A stretch of DNA of 64,000 nucleotides from Cupriavidus phytohabitans (GTDB lineage: Bacteria > Pseudomonadota > Gammaproteobacteria > Burkholderiales > Burkholderiaceae): the NCBI RefSeq assembly GCF_000426345.1, contig NZ_AUFE01000003.1:124001-188000 (forward strand). Direction: 5' to 3'. A model generated the notes under the pieces. It ran no database searches. It worked only from the letters and a program-made list of their open reading frames with translations, and had not been told where the DNA came from. Position 1 is the stretch's first letter. Each line of letters opens with the position of its first letter. The translations under genes were made by a program, and so were the position numbers. This document shows positions 9,178 to 18,459 of the stretch, piece by piece.

Positions 9178-10185
9178 ATGAAAGCCTCGACGACAAGCGG
9201 CGAAGGTGGGGGCGGGCTGGGAACCACCCTGTCGGCGACCGCGCATCCCCACGCCCTGCATGGTTCCGAAGCCATCTGGCAGGAAACCAATTGCTATATC
9301 GACCTGTGGGTGGAATTGCTGCATGGCTGGGGGCTCGAACCGCGCGCAGGACTCGCGTTCACCGTTGCACAAGACTTTGAAGGCGATCACTTCACCTTCT
9401 TCAAGTACCCGCAGATGGATCTGGAAACGCTGTATGGGATCAGCGTGCAGGAAATGGCCGTTTATGACACGCTGCAGGCACACGTCACGGCGCAGGTCGA
9501 ACGCGGTCACACCGCACTGGTCGAAGTCGACAGCTTTTACCTGCCCGACACGCATGCCACCGCCTACCGGCGCGAGCATGTCAAGACCACGATTGCAATC
9601 AACCGTATCGACAACCAGGCCGAGCGCGTCTGGTACTACCACAGCCTGGGCTACCACAGCGCGCAGGGCGAGGACTATCGCGGCCTGATGCGGCTCTTGC
9701 CCGAGCTCGCAGGCAACGCAAATATCCTGTTCCCCTATGCTGAATATGCAAAACGGGTGCGGCCTCCGCTCGAGTCGTCCGCGTTGGTCGATGCTTCGGT
9801 GGCACTGATGCGATACCACCTCGCCAGACGCCCTGCAGGCAATCCGGTAGGTCGCTGGCGACAGGTGTTCGGCAAGCACATGGACGCCTTGCTGGCGCGG
9901 GAAGAAGCCTATTTTCACCTGTACACCTTCAACTTCCCGCGCCAGCTGGGCGCCAACTTCGAGATGCTGCATCACTGGTTGTACTGGCTAAGCGAGCATG
10001 GGCACGAAACGCCCCTGGCCGTCGCAGACGACGCACGCACCATCGCAACCGAGAGCAAGGTATTGCAGTTCCGACTGGCGCGGGCGGTGGCACGCCGGCG
10101 CGCCGACCTCTGCGCCGACTGCCTCGATAGCCTGGAGTCCTGCCATGACAAGGCCATGGCGGGACTGCTATCGGCTTTCGGTTGA
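9178..10185 (+). CDS. DUF1839 family protein, copy 1
   Basis: 335 residues from ATG 9178, preceded by AGAGGA at suitable spacing. Recognised by the conserved set WQETNCYIDLWVELLHGWGLEP, DFEGDHFTFFKYP, ALVEVDSFYLPDT and WYYHSLGYHSAQGEDY. The family is uncharacterised. The Asn-Cys-Tyr, Glu-Val-Asp and Tyr-His patterns hint at a papain-like or transglutaminase-like fold, but that is only a guess. It converges on the GH2 gene, and a second DUF1839 gene sits with a GH2-like gene at 19.5-21.2 kb, so the two families appear functionally linked here. It probably belongs with the aminoacyl-carrier-protein cluster that follows. Confidence 0.85.
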   Translation: MKASTTSGEGGGGLGTTLSATAHPHALHGSEAIWQETNCYIDLWVELLHGWGLEPRAGLAFTVAQDFEGDHFTFFKYPQMDLETLYGISVQEMAVYDTLQAHVTAQVERGHTALVEVDSFYLPDTHATAYRREHVKTTIAINRIDNQAERVWYYHSLGYHSAQGEDYRGLMRLLPELAGNANILFPYAEYAKRVRPPLESSALVDASVALMRYHLARRPAGNPVGRWRQVFGKHMDALLAREEAYFHLYTFNFPRQLGANFEMLHHWLYWLSEHGHETPLAVADDARTIATESKVLQFRLARAVARRRADLCADCLDSLESCHDKAMAGLLSAFG

Positions 10186-10304
10186 GCCAGCACGCGGGGC
10201 GCCCCAGGAACGGCGCTTACAACCGCTTGCGGGCGGCGCCGGGCAACCGGAGTACCCCGCGGTGCGCGTCCGGGTCGACACCAGGACGTGATCGCCAGAC
10301 GACG

Positions 10305-12896
10305 CTAACCATCATAGCCAAGCGGATGGTCTGCATTCACAGCGTAGATTTCGCCTGAGGGAACGGGAACAGCATGCGCCGCGCCCTTGCCCTGGTGCAC
10401 GAGTCGAACTCGCCGGCTGCTTCCCGGTGCAAGGTGGAACCAGTTCTCCGAAGCCTGGTAGGCACCGTCTTCGATGTGCACCCAGCGCGCGAAGCGCTCC
10501 GCTGACACCGTCAGCCACCACTCGTCGCCAACCTGCTCAAGCTGCGCCCGCAACCCAGGCTCCTTGAGCGCGGCGGCACGGCGGTCGGGCAGGTACACGG
10601 CCTGGCTCAGTGGCTCGCCGCTGTCGCCGGCAAGCAACGTCGCCAGTACCACGTCATGCGTCGGCGGGCCGAAGCGATAGGCATATGTGAAGTCAAAGAA
10701 GCGATCCAGCAGTGCGGACGCCTCGATACGCTCCGATCCGCGCGCCGGCAGCCGCAGGCTGTGCCGGGCTTCAGCCACCACCATCGCGCCGTCACGCAGG
10801 CAGCGCAGGACCAGCAGCAGCGAGCGTGGTTGCGGCATTTCGTTCAGCACGTGCAGGTGCAGTCCGTTGAGCCCCTCATCGGTAATCAGCACCTGCACTG
10901 GTTGCCAGACCTGGCGTAGCGCATGCCATGCCGACTTGGGGCGCCCGCACGCATCGACAATACCCCAGCCTGCGCCAGGCGTCAGGTCTTGCAGCTGCCA
11001 GATCAGGCCGCCGGAACAACCCGATCCTACTCGTCGCCATTCGCTGAAGACTTCGGTCATCACCTCCGCCGTCACCGCCCGCGACAGCATCAGGTAGCGT
11101 TGGGGCTGTTCATACCGCAAGCGCGGGGGATCCACGTCGTACAAGGCGCGCAAATAGTGATCGCGGACATCTTCGAAATCCCACGGTGCCCCCGCGTCGC
11201 GCGGCACCGTGGCTTTCCAGCGCGGGGAATGCAGCGGCAGCGACAGTCCGTGCTCTGTCAGCGTCCGATCACCGGGAACATTGGCAAAGGCCAGGCATTC
11301 GGAGGCGAAGCGGACCTGCGCCAGCCGCGCATCCGTCAACGGGCGTTCGTAGGCCCCCACACCGTAATAGTGGCAGACACCGCTGTCCGGCTGGAACGGC
11401 CAGGCACCTCCGGTTGGCGAATTGCTGACATAGACCACGTCCGGGCGATACGCGGCAACCAGGCCCGGGATCAACTCCTCGAACAGCGGTTGCTTCCATT
11501 CGCCACGCGAGGTACCCAGCATTGCCGCCTGCTGCTCCGCCTCGCTACCGCCGCAAAGCACTGCAATGCTTGGATGCGCCCGGGTCGATGTCAGCCACCC
11601 GGTGACTTCGCGCTTGAAGTCATCGGTAAGGCCAACGCCGGGTCCGATGCTGCCATAGTCGAAGTTGGCGAACATGAAATCCTGCCAGACCAGCAAGCCC
11701 AGTCCGTCGCAAACCCGATAAAAGGCTTCACCCGGATAGCACGTGACACCGCTGATGCGCACCATATTCATGCCGCCGTCGCGCGCAAGCGTCAGCCAAT
11801 ACCGGGATGCTTCATCAGTGTCTGCGAGGCCAGGCAAATCGATGCTGGAAATGCAGGCCCCGCGGCAAAACAGCCGCTCGCCATTGATGCACAGCGCAAA
11901 CGGCTCCGACAACCTGGAAGACCCGGACGAGTCCGATGCGCTCGCACCGTCGAGCGATACCGTGCGAAAACCGACCCGACCGCATTCGATGGCGCGCCCG
12001 TCGACGGTTGCATCGACACGGTAGAGGTGTGGCTCGCCGTGCGTATGAGGCCACCATACCTTCGGGCGTTCGACCCGTAGCGTGCCCGCAAGGGTGTGCC
12101 TGTCAATGCGCGACAGCGTGCCGGGATAGCTGCAACCCTCACCGTCTGTTGCCTCGAACGACCCCGAGGCCGGCGCTGCCCCCGGGAAATGCAGGCGCAG
12201 CGAGACGACGCCTTGTCCTTCCGGCATTTCCGCCGACACGTCAGCACGCACGCCGTGGAGAATGTCGTCGCTTGCCGGATCGAGCAACTCTACGGAACGC
12301 CAGGGCCCCACCGCATGCACCGGCGGGCACCAGCCCGGCATATGGCCAAGCAGGGTCGTGCGGACCGTACGCAGGGTCGGGGGCACGATCATTCTGGGCT
12401 TCCAGCGCACGGCGCCACGCCGCTTGCGCAACCATGGATGCAGCGCCCGAAAACAGAGATACAGCAGGTTGTCTCCGTCCAGGTCGACCTCGACCTCGTG
12501 CGCGGCGAACATATGCTGAACACTTAGCACGAGTTTTCCGTTGAGCCAGGCTTCGGCCACTGTGGCGAGTCCGTTAAAGCGCAGCACCTGCCTGCCCCGG
12601 CCGGCAAAGCTCACTCGATACCAATGGTCATGCAGGTGCAGTGGCGGCGGCGCGGAGTCGTCCCAGCGCCCGGCGGCGCGCAGCGCGCTGGCCACCGTGC
12701 CAGGAACCGGGGCTGGCAGCCAGCCCGCCGTGCCATCCAGGCCCGCCGGACTGTCGGCTGCACCGGCGTCCGTCTGTATCCACGTCCACTCGCCACCGAG
12801 CGCGGCATTGCCAATGGGAATGCCCGATCGGACGTCAGGAAATGACTCCAGATCGGGCATCGAAGCGTTTGTGTCCGGGTAGCCTTGGGACTTCAT
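10305..12896 (-). CDS. Glycoside hydrolase family 2 protein (beta-mannosidase-like)
   Basis: 863 residues. An N-terminal jelly-roll sugar-binding domain (WLPAPVPGTVASALRAAG, HDHWYRVSF, EAWLNGKLVLS) is followed by an immunoglobulin-like domain and a TIM barrel (GGMNMVRISGVTCYPGEAFYRVCDGLGLLVWQDFMFANFDY). The pattern GGSEAEQQ holds the probable acid/base Glu and FASECLAF the probable nucleophile Glu. The length fits beta-mannosidases. There is no signal peptide, so it is likely cytoplasmic. The first ATG at 12896 was taken; an ATG 12 codons later is possible. The gene lies downstream of the aa:CP ligase on the same strand with a 138-base gap. Trimming of a glycan or glycoside product of this region is a reasonable guess. 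Confidence 0.85.
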   Translation of the reverse strand: MKSQGYPDTNASMPDLESFPDVRSGIPIGNAALGGEWTWIQTDAGAADSPAGLDGTAGWLPAPVPGTVASALRAAGRWDDSAPPPLHLHDHWYRVSFAGRGRQVLRFNGLATVAEAWLNGKLVLSVQHMFAAHEVEVDLDGDNLLYLCFRALHPWLRKRRGAVRWKPRMIVPPTLRTVRTTLLGHMPGWCPPVHAVGPWRSVELLDPASDDILHGVRADVSAEMPEGQGVVSLRLHFPGAAPASGSFEATDGEGCSYPGTLSRIDRHTLAGTLRVERPKVWWPHTHGEPHLYRVDATVDGRAIECGRVGFRTVSLDGASASDSSGSSRLSEPFALCINGERLFCRGACISSIDLPGLADTDEASRYWLTLARDGGMNMVRISGVTCYPGEAFYRVCDGLGLLVWQDFMFANFDYGSIGPGVGLTDDFKREVTGWLTSTRAHPSIAVLCGGSEAEQQAAMLGTSRGEWKQPLFEELIPGLVAAYRPDVVYVSNSPTGGAWPFQPDSGVCHYYGVGAYERPLTDARLAQVRFASECLAFANVPGDRTLTEHGLSLPLHSPRWKATVPRDAGAPWDFEDVRDHYLRALYDVDPPRLRYEQPQRYLMLSRAVTAEVMTEVFSEWRRVGSGCSGGLIWQLQDLTPGAGWGIVDACGRPKSAWHALRQVWQPVQVLITDEGLNGLHLHVLNEMPQPRSLLLVLRCLRDGAMVVAEARHSLRLPARGSERIEASALLDRFFDFTYAYRFGPPTHDVVLATLLAGDSGEPLSQAVYLPDRRAAALKEPGLRAQLEQVGDEWWLTVSAERFARWVHIEDGAYQASENWFHLAPGSSRRVRLVHQGKGAAHAVPVPSGEIYAVNADHPLGYDG

Positions 12897-13034
12897 GGAC
12901 TGCCTTCATCTCGTAACCCGCCAGGGCCGAAATGCCAGCCTGGCGGAGCACAGCCGACTGCCTCACAGAATGGCTCCAGCGGCATCGGCCGGCAGCATGC
13001 TGCGCGGTTCCGATTGGATCCTCGCGGCGTCAGA

Positions 13035-14048
13035 CTAGATGCCTCCGAGCACGTCGCGCACGCGTTGCGGCCAGCGCGCCAGTTCGAAGCCGTGATGGCG
13101 CAGCAAAGCCAGCGTCAGGCGCTCGATGCCGAAGCCCACGCAGCCGGTATGCGCCAGCGCCCCGTCATCAGTGCGCAGCGGCCACGCATGGGCGAAATGA
13201 TCCATGTGGTAGTTGAAACTCATGCAAGCGGTCGGTGGCGCGCCATCGTTGATCGGCACCAGCAGTTCAAACTTCAGCTTGAGTTCACGCTGACTGTCCG
13301 CGACGATCTTGCCACCACGACCGAAGAACGGATCGTTTGCAATATCCACTTCGTGCGGCAACCCGAGCATGCTGGCCAGCTTCTGGCCACGCTCCATCCA
13401 TATCTGGCGGAATTCGACAATCTGCTCGGCAGTCCCGAGCCGCACGTACTCGCGCTGGCGGAACATCTGCATGCGTGCGGGATCGATGGAAGGCTCATGG
13501 CGGAAGCAATACGTCAGCACGTCGACCACGAGGCCGCCACGGGGCATCGGCCCGCGGTCGGCCACTACCGGATAGACCGGATAGACCGGATAGCACGCCG
13601 CGGGTGCCAGCACCACTTCGGTCGGTCGCTGCTGCTCGGCCCATTCCTCACCGTGTTCCACACGGGCGAGCAGACGGTGATGTTCCCGTTCGCCGCCACA
13701 GAAGCAATGCACCGTCCCCGCCAGTTGCGGAAAACTCTTGAGGTATTCGCTCGCCTCGAAATCCTCGCGCGGCATCGCGGGAGGAAATCGCATCACTTCC
13801 GCATGCTGGTCGGCTCCGAGCTTGCTGATGGCGATGTTCAATCCATCGGCAATGCCTTCGAACAGCGCGCTGCGGCCATAAATGCCATCGACCTTGGTCG
13901 GGAAGAGCACACGGGCATCGATGAGCGCCTGCCGGTAGGCACGACGGCCGAGGTCCGGATCCTTCACCGGTACGGCGTGGAGAAAATGATCATCCGCGAC
14001 AGGAGATGCGTTTTCGTCGGCTGTGCAAGTGTGGCTGGTGTCGTCCAT
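13035..14048 (-). CDS. Amino acid:[carrier protein] ligase (class II aminoacyl-tRNA synthetase paralog)
   Basis: 337 residues with GAGGA 7 bases before ATG. It looks like a seryl-tRNA synthetase catalytic core without a tRNA-binding coiled arm. Motif 2 is CFRHEPSIDPARMQMFRQREYV (about 181-202) and motif 3 GFGIERLTLALL (306-316). Likely zinc ligands are Cys152, Glu200 and Cys303, as in the Bradyrhizobium enzymes that load glycine or alanine onto carrier-protein phosphopantetheine rather than tRNA. The carrier protein gene (15255) and an acyl-CoA dehydrogenase-like gene are directly upstream, 10 bases separating the latter. Right after Cys152 is an unusual YPVYPVYPV repeat made by a 9-base direct repeat. 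The amino acid used is not predictable. Confidence 0.92.
   Translation of the reverse strand: MDDTSHTCTADENASPVADDHFLHAVPVKDPDLGRRAYRQALIDARVLFPTKVDGIYGRSALFEGIADGLNIAISKLGADQHAEVMRFPPAMPREDFEASEYLKSFPQLAGTVHCFCGGEREHHRLLARVEHGEEWAEQQRPTEVVLAPAACYPVYPVYPVVADRGPMPRGGLVVDVLTYCFRHEPSIDPARMQMFRQREYVRLGTAEQIVEFRQIWMERGQKLASMLGLPHEVDIANDPFFGRGGKIVADSQRELKLKFELLVPINDGAPPTACMSFNYHMDHFAHAWPLRTDDGALAHTGCVGFGIERLTLALLRHHGFELARWPQRVRDVLGGI
13567..13593 (-). repeat. 9-bp tandem repeat inside the aa:CP ligase gene
   Basis: The unit GGATAGACC is repeated nearly three times in frame and encodes the YPV triplets next to the putative zinc ligand Cys152. It looks like a slippage-derived insertion of whole codons. 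Confidence 0.8.
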
Positions 14049-14058
14049 GTTCGGATCC

Positions 14059-15258
14059 TCAGGCAGTTCGGTCCGCCAGCAGCAGGTTGGCGGTGTTGGT
14101 CAGGATGCGATCGTTGTTGATCATCAGGGGCGCTGACCACAGATCCCGAAGGTGGCGTCCCAGGCTGAACGGCGTGCCATGCTTGTAGCCCGCCATGCCG
14201 CACACCAGCATCGCGATCTGGACTGCCTCGAGCGCCAGCGCCGACACGCTGGTCTTGAGACCATTCATTTCCGCCGCCAGGCTGAACATCGCCGACACGC
14301 CCTGCCTTGCGTGCCGCTGGCGCTGGTGGCTCAGCGCCAGCTCCAGACGGCCATCAAGCATCTGGATGATGGCCACGGCCTCAGCCACGCGCGTAGCCGA
14401 TGGCGGCAGCGTGCCGGGTCGGGCACGGGCCTGGCCCTGGAACAGTGCCTTGGCACGCTGGACCGCGTCCGCCGCGATGCCTGTCCACACGGCAGACCAC
14501 AGGATATGCGACACGGGGGTCATCGTAACGTCGGCAATCTCGCCAAACGGCACCGGCAGGATCTGATCGGTATGGCCGCGCGCTTCGAGCCGGAAGCCGT
14601 TGCTGCACGTGCCCCGCATGCCCAGGGTGTCCCATGCGGAGAGGTTTTCCAGCGTGTAGTCCGGCTTCAGAACACTCACCATGACCTGGTCCGTGGGCGC
14701 GGCATCGGGGTGCCGACGTGCCGTCACGAGAATTCCGTCAGCGTGGGCACCATAGGAGATGGTTGGCGCCATCTTCAGCAAATGCAGGTTGTCGTTGTCG
14801 ACGTTGACCGCGCATCCGCTGTTGCGCAAGGCACCGCCAATAGCCTCTTCGGAGGTGGCCGATGCGAGCAGCAACTGTTCGCCGCCAAGCCGTTGCAGCA
14901 GTTGCGCGTGCCATGCACTGTTGCCGGCATGGTTGACCAGGCATGCTACCTGGATCTGGTGCATGGCGTATATCATGCCCGTCGAAGCGCAGGCAGCGCC
15001 GAGCACGCGGCAAACTGCCGCGATCGCCTCGAGCGGCGCGCCACCACCGCCAAGGTCAATCGGTACCATCGCACCCAGCAGTTTGTGCTCGCGCAATACC
15101 GTGAAGGCCTGACAGGGAAAGCTTGCATCCCGGTCGATCTGGTCTGCATGCCGTGCGGCTTCTGCGGCGACCAGCCTCGCCGCCGCCATCCAGTGCGCAG
15201 CATCTGCAATCCCGGCGCGCGGATGTGTCAGCTCAACGCTGGCAAGGGCGGGACTCAC
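14059..15258 (-). CDS. Acyl-CoA dehydrogenase family protein of the aminoacyl-carrier-protein cluster
   Basis: 399 residues. The N-terminal helical domain includes LREHKLLGAMVPIDLGGGGAPLEAIAAVCRVLGAACASTGMIYAMHQIQ, typical of acyl-CoA dehydrogenase/HpaB-like flavoproteins. The middle beta-domain and C-terminal four-helix bundle (ALALEAVQIAMLVCGMAGYKHGTPFSLGRHLRDLWSAPLM) follow. The family oxidises acyl thioesters using FAD. Because it overlaps the carrier protein gene by 4 bases (ATGA type) and precedes the ligase, its substrate is probably an aminoacyl or derived group tethered to the carrier protein instead of a free CoA ester; that is inference. Confidence 0.85.
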   Translation of the reverse strand: MSPALASVELTHPRAGIADAAHWMAAARLVAAEAARHADQIDRDASFPCQAFTVLREHKLLGAMVPIDLGGGGAPLEAIAAVCRVLGAACASTGMIYAMHQIQVACLVNHAGNSAWHAQLLQRLGGEQLLLASATSEEAIGGALRNSGCAVNVDNDNLHLLKMAPTISYGAHADGILVTARRHPDAAPTDQVMVSVLKPDYTLENLSAWDTLGMRGTCSNGFRLEARGHTDQILPVPFGEIADVTMTPVSHILWSAVWTGIAADAVQRAKALFQGQARARPGTLPPSATRVAEAVAIIQMLDGRLELALSHQRQRHARQGVSAMFSLAAEMNGLKTSVSALALEAVQIAMLVCGMAGYKHGTPFSLGRHLRDLWSAPLMINNDRILTNTANLLLADRTA

Positions 15259-15506
15259 GCAGCCTCCTGCTCATTCTTGAGTTGCTCGGCTGCCGTAGCC
15301 AGTGCGCCGATGCTGCGGAACAGCTGGCGGGTCAGCATGCGATCGGGGATTTCGATGCCGAAGGCGTTCTCGATCGCGATCATGACATGCACGGTCGCCA
15401 GCGATGACAGTCCCGCTTCATACAGATCGGCGTGGTCATCCAGAGATTCAACTGGCACGTTCAGACGAGCCACTTCCGACAGAATGGTACGTATGGCTGC
15501 TCTCAT
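15255..15506 (-). CDS. Acyl carrier protein partnered with the aa:CP ligase
   Basis: 83 residues with the helical carrier fold. DLYEAGLSSLATVHVMIAIENAFGIEIPD contains Ser35 in the position of the phosphopantetheine attachment site (usual DSL, here SSL). The second serine position and the Leu-Ala-Thr-Val continuation match small carrier proteins that accept amino acids from synthetase-like ligases, not fatty-acid AcpP. It is the first gene of the ACP-dehydrogenase-ligase group, overlapping the dehydrogenase start by 4 bases, so the three are probably one transcript. Confidence 0.88.
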   Translation of the reverse strand: MRAAIRTILSEVARLNVPVESLDDHADLYEAGLSSLATVHVMIAIENAFGIEIPDRMLTRQLFRSIGALATAAEQLKNEQEAA

Positions 15507-15936
15507 GCTGGGGCTCCAGATTTAGGAAAAGCATGGTGTTGGGCTATTTAGCCCGGACTTCGGGCTCGAATCGGTACGCTTCCGTACGAATGGGCTGCGA
15601 GTGCCGGGACGCCTGCAAGGCCCTGGCACGGCGCGTTCCGGGCGGAGAAGCCCCACCTGGAGTTGCCAGGGCAATGCGTGGTCTTCGCGCGGGAAAGCAC
15701 GACGCGACATCCAGGCCCGGGGGCGAGGGCCCTGTCAGGTCTTCTTGCAACAGCGCTACCAGACGAGGCGATGCGCCCTGTCCAAGGGGGCAGCTCCGCC
15801 CGTAGGCGGCACCGATCGAGCGCCGTCACGCGTGCGGGCGTACCCGTTTCTGCGTAACGCTTTCCCCGCATCACTGCATGCGCTCGTGCGTATGTTGCGC
15901 AGAAAATTGGCACGTCCCGCGATCGGAGCGCCGGCT
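15507..15936. other. Intergenic region upstream of the carrier protein gene
   Basis: 430 bases without a convincing gene. It should hold the leftward promoter of the carrier protein operon. It contains one perfect copy of the chromid-origin 16-mer at 15839-15854. Confidence 0.5.
15839..15854 (+). repeat. Distal copy of the origin iteron (exact)
   Basis: CGTACCCGTTTCTGCG, identical to the commonest iteron of the repA origin about 14 kb away. It is the only copy found to the left of parB. Confidence 0.85.
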
Positions 15937-18372
15937 TCAGGCTTTCTCCGCTCCATTGATGACTTGCCTGGTCAATGCCGGGCGCTTCGCTTCCGCCTTG
16001 GGCAAGGGCATGCCCAGATAGGGATTGATGGTATTGAAGTCCGACCGGTTGCTGCGCCGTGGCATGACCCCGTTCAGGATCCCGCCCGCCAGCCGCGCAT
16101 TGGCATGCGCCAGGCGCTTGAGGGTGTCGTCGACCTGGCCCGCCGCCGTCACGTCCGCGCGCACCACCACCAGCGTGGAGCCCGCCAGGTTCGCCACCAG
16201 CGTGGCATCGGCCACGGCCAGCACCGGCGGCGTGTCGACCAGCACCAGGTCGAAGCGGCCCGCGCACAGCCGCAGCGTTTCCGCCAGCGCCGGCAGCATC
16301 AACAGTTCGGACGGATTCGCCGGCGCCGCGCCGCGGTTGAGCAGGAACAGGCCGCTGACCACGCTCGGCCTGACTGCATCGGCGATCGCGGCGCGCCCGG
16401 CCAGCACTTCGGCCAGGCCCGGCTCGACCGGCTGGTCGAACCAGTCCGCCACGCGGCCGCGGCGCAGGTCGGCGTCGATCAGCAGCACGCGCTGGCCGGC
16501 CTCGGCAAACAGCACCGCGAGGTTGACCGCGGTAAAGGTCTTGCCCGCGCTGCTGGCCGGGCTGGTGACCGCCACCACGCAATTGGGCGCATCGCGCAGC
16601 GCGAAGTGCAGCGCCGCGCGCAAGGTGCGCAGCCCCTCCACCGCCAGAGAATGCGGCGCGCGCCGCGCCAGCAGGTACTGGTCGTGCAAGCCCTGGCGCA
16701 GCAGCCGTTCGGCGCGCGCGTGCTCGTCCTCCGGCGCGGCCGCGGTGGCGGCATCGATCACCTCTGTGCCCGGCTCGGGCCAGCCCAGGCGCGCCTCGGT
16801 CGGCAGCGCGAAGCCCGCGGCGATGCCCAGGCGGCGCTTGGTTTCGATCTGGCGCTCGAGCTCGGACTGCTCGTTGCTGAAGGCGATGTCGCCGAGCATG
16901 GCCATGCCAAGCCGCTCTTCGGCATCGGCGGCGCTGGCCACCGACGGGCGCAGGCGCTGGCGCAGGTTGACGCCAGCCACGCCCAGGCACAGCCCGAGCA
17001 GCGCGCCCACGGAAGCGAACGGCCACGTGCCGATCCCGACCGGCGTCACCGGCGCGATCGCCGCGTCGATCACGCGCAGCTGGCTGGAGCTGTCGGACAG
17101 CATCAGCGACAGCTGCTCGACCTTGGTGCGCAGGGTCATGTACATGTCCTCGGCCACCTTGACGTCGCGCGTCAGCGCCACCGATTCGCGCTCGGAGGCC
17201 GACAGGCTTTGCATGCGCGCATCGATCTCGGCACGCTCGCGCGTCATCTGCTGGATCTGGCTGTCGACCGTGCGCACTTCATTGGCCTCGGTGGTGAAGC
17301 GCTGCAGCAGCCGCGTGCGCTCCAGCCGCAGCGCGGCGATCTGGCGCTGGTACTCCATGCTGTTGTTCAGGAACGATTGCGCATCGCGGCTGGGCGCCAG
17401 CGAGCCGGTACGCGCGCGGTAACGCGTCAGCGCCTCTTCCGCGCGCGTGAGCTCGGCCTGCACGCGCGGAAGTTCGTTGGACAGGAAGGCCAGCGTGCCG
17501 GCGGCGTCCTCGCGGCGCTTGGTGGTCTGTCCGTCGATATAGGCGCGCGTGACGCCGTTGACCAGCTCGGCGGCAAGCTGCCGGTCCGCATACTGCCAGC
17601 CCACGCGCACCGTGCCGCCCGGCTGCGCCGGTGCGCCGCCGGGACTCGCGGACATCTGCGCGCCTTCGCTCTCGACCTGCAGGCCCCTGCGCACGGCCTC
17701 GGCGGTGCGCGCGAGATCGTGACGTGTCAGCACGAAGCGCGTGCCGGGCGCGGCCTCGATGCGGTCCACGCGCAGCGTAATGCCGTTGCCGCTGGCGGTC
17801 TCGCCGACACGGCCCTCGAGCAGCAGCACGTCCTGGTCGAAGAGCCGGTAAGCGCCGTCGCGGCGTGCCTCGAACAGCAGGGGATGGTCCACCAGGTCTT
17901 CGGGCACGCTCATGGTGTCGACCACCAGGCGTTCGCCGCCCCAGGCATAGCCCTGGCTTGCGGGCCAGGTCCCGCGCACGTGGCCGGGCGTGGAGAAGCG
18001 GTCCAGCAGCGCGCCCACCAGCGGCGCGCGCAACGGCTGCGCGGTGATATCCAGGCGCAGGCGCTCCACCACTGGCCCCACCACGGCGCGGCTCTTGAGC
18101 AGCCCCGCGTCGAAGCCGGCAGCGCCCTGCGTCTGCGCGACGCTGCGCACGCCGCCGTCGCGCCCCTCCACCTGCACCAGCGCCTGCGCGCGGTATTGCG
18201 GCGGCTCGGACAGCGCCACCAGCGCGCCGACGCCGGCGCCGGCAACGCCCGCGGCAACGATCCAGCCCATGTGGTCCATCAGTGCGCGCGCCTGGCGCGT
18301 GCCGGCGGGCTGAGCTTCGCGCCGGGGGGCCGCACCTTCCGCCGGTGCGCCGGCATATGACAGTCTGCTCAC
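15937..18372 (-). CDS. Wzc/GumC-like chain-length and ATPase protein, second copy
   Basis: 811 residues. A Wzz-type N-terminus carries one membrane helix (WIVAAGVAGAGVGALVALS), a long coiled region follows, then a second helix near TWPFASVGALLGLCLGVAG. The C-terminal BY-kinase-like domain has Walker A TSPASSAGKTF, VLLIDADLRRG and LVLVDTPPVLAVAD. Unlike the first kinase (4272) the tail lacks a tyrosine cluster, having a single Tyr (NPYLGMP). No Wza or Wzb gene is adjacent; a Crp/Fnr regulator is directly upstream on the same strand. It may control polymer length for another glycan or a secondary polymer without Wzb-type phosphorylation control. Confidence 0.87.
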   Translation of the reverse strand: MSRLSYAGAPAEGAAPRREAQPAGTRQARALMDHMGWIVAAGVAGAGVGALVALSEPPQYRAQALVQVEGRDGGVRSVAQTQGAAGFDAGLLKSRAVVGPVVERLRLDITAQPLRAPLVGALLDRFSTPGHVRGTWPASQGYAWGGERLVVDTMSVPEDLVDHPLLFEARRDGAYRLFDQDVLLLEGRVGETASGNGITLRVDRIEAAPGTRFVLTRHDLARTAEAVRRGLQVESEGAQMSASPGGAPAQPGGTVRVGWQYADRQLAAELVNGVTRAYIDGQTTKRREDAAGTLAFLSNELPRVQAELTRAEEALTRYRARTGSLAPSRDAQSFLNNSMEYQRQIAALRLERTRLLQRFTTEANEVRTVDSQIQQMTRERAEIDARMQSLSASERESVALTRDVKVAEDMYMTLRTKVEQLSLMLSDSSSQLRVIDAAIAPVTPVGIGTWPFASVGALLGLCLGVAGVNLRQRLRPSVASAADAEERLGMAMLGDIAFSNEQSELERQIETKRRLGIAAGFALPTEARLGWPEPGTEVIDAATAAAPEDEHARAERLLRQGLHDQYLLARRAPHSLAVEGLRTLRAALHFALRDAPNCVVAVTSPASSAGKTFTAVNLAVLFAEAGQRVLLIDADLRRGRVADWFDQPVEPGLAEVLAGRAAIADAVRPSVVSGLFLLNRGAAPANPSELLMLPALAETLRLCAGRFDLVLVDTPPVLAVADATLVANLAGSTLVVVRADVTAAGQVDDTLKRLAHANARLAGGILNGVMPRRSNRSDFNTINPYLGMPLPKAEAKRPALTRQVINGAEKA

Positions 18373-18459
18373 GGGTACCGCTCCTCAAATGGGATCAGCG
18401 CGGCGTCCTGCGCCGCGCGTGGTCAGCCGCATGCCGCCAGGGGCAGCCGGCAGCGCCGT

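Noticed and set aside
16025-18360. Long plus-strand frames opposite the second Wzc-like gene
   Set aside because: Shadow frames from GC-rich codon use; composition rich in Arg, His and Ala with no domain.
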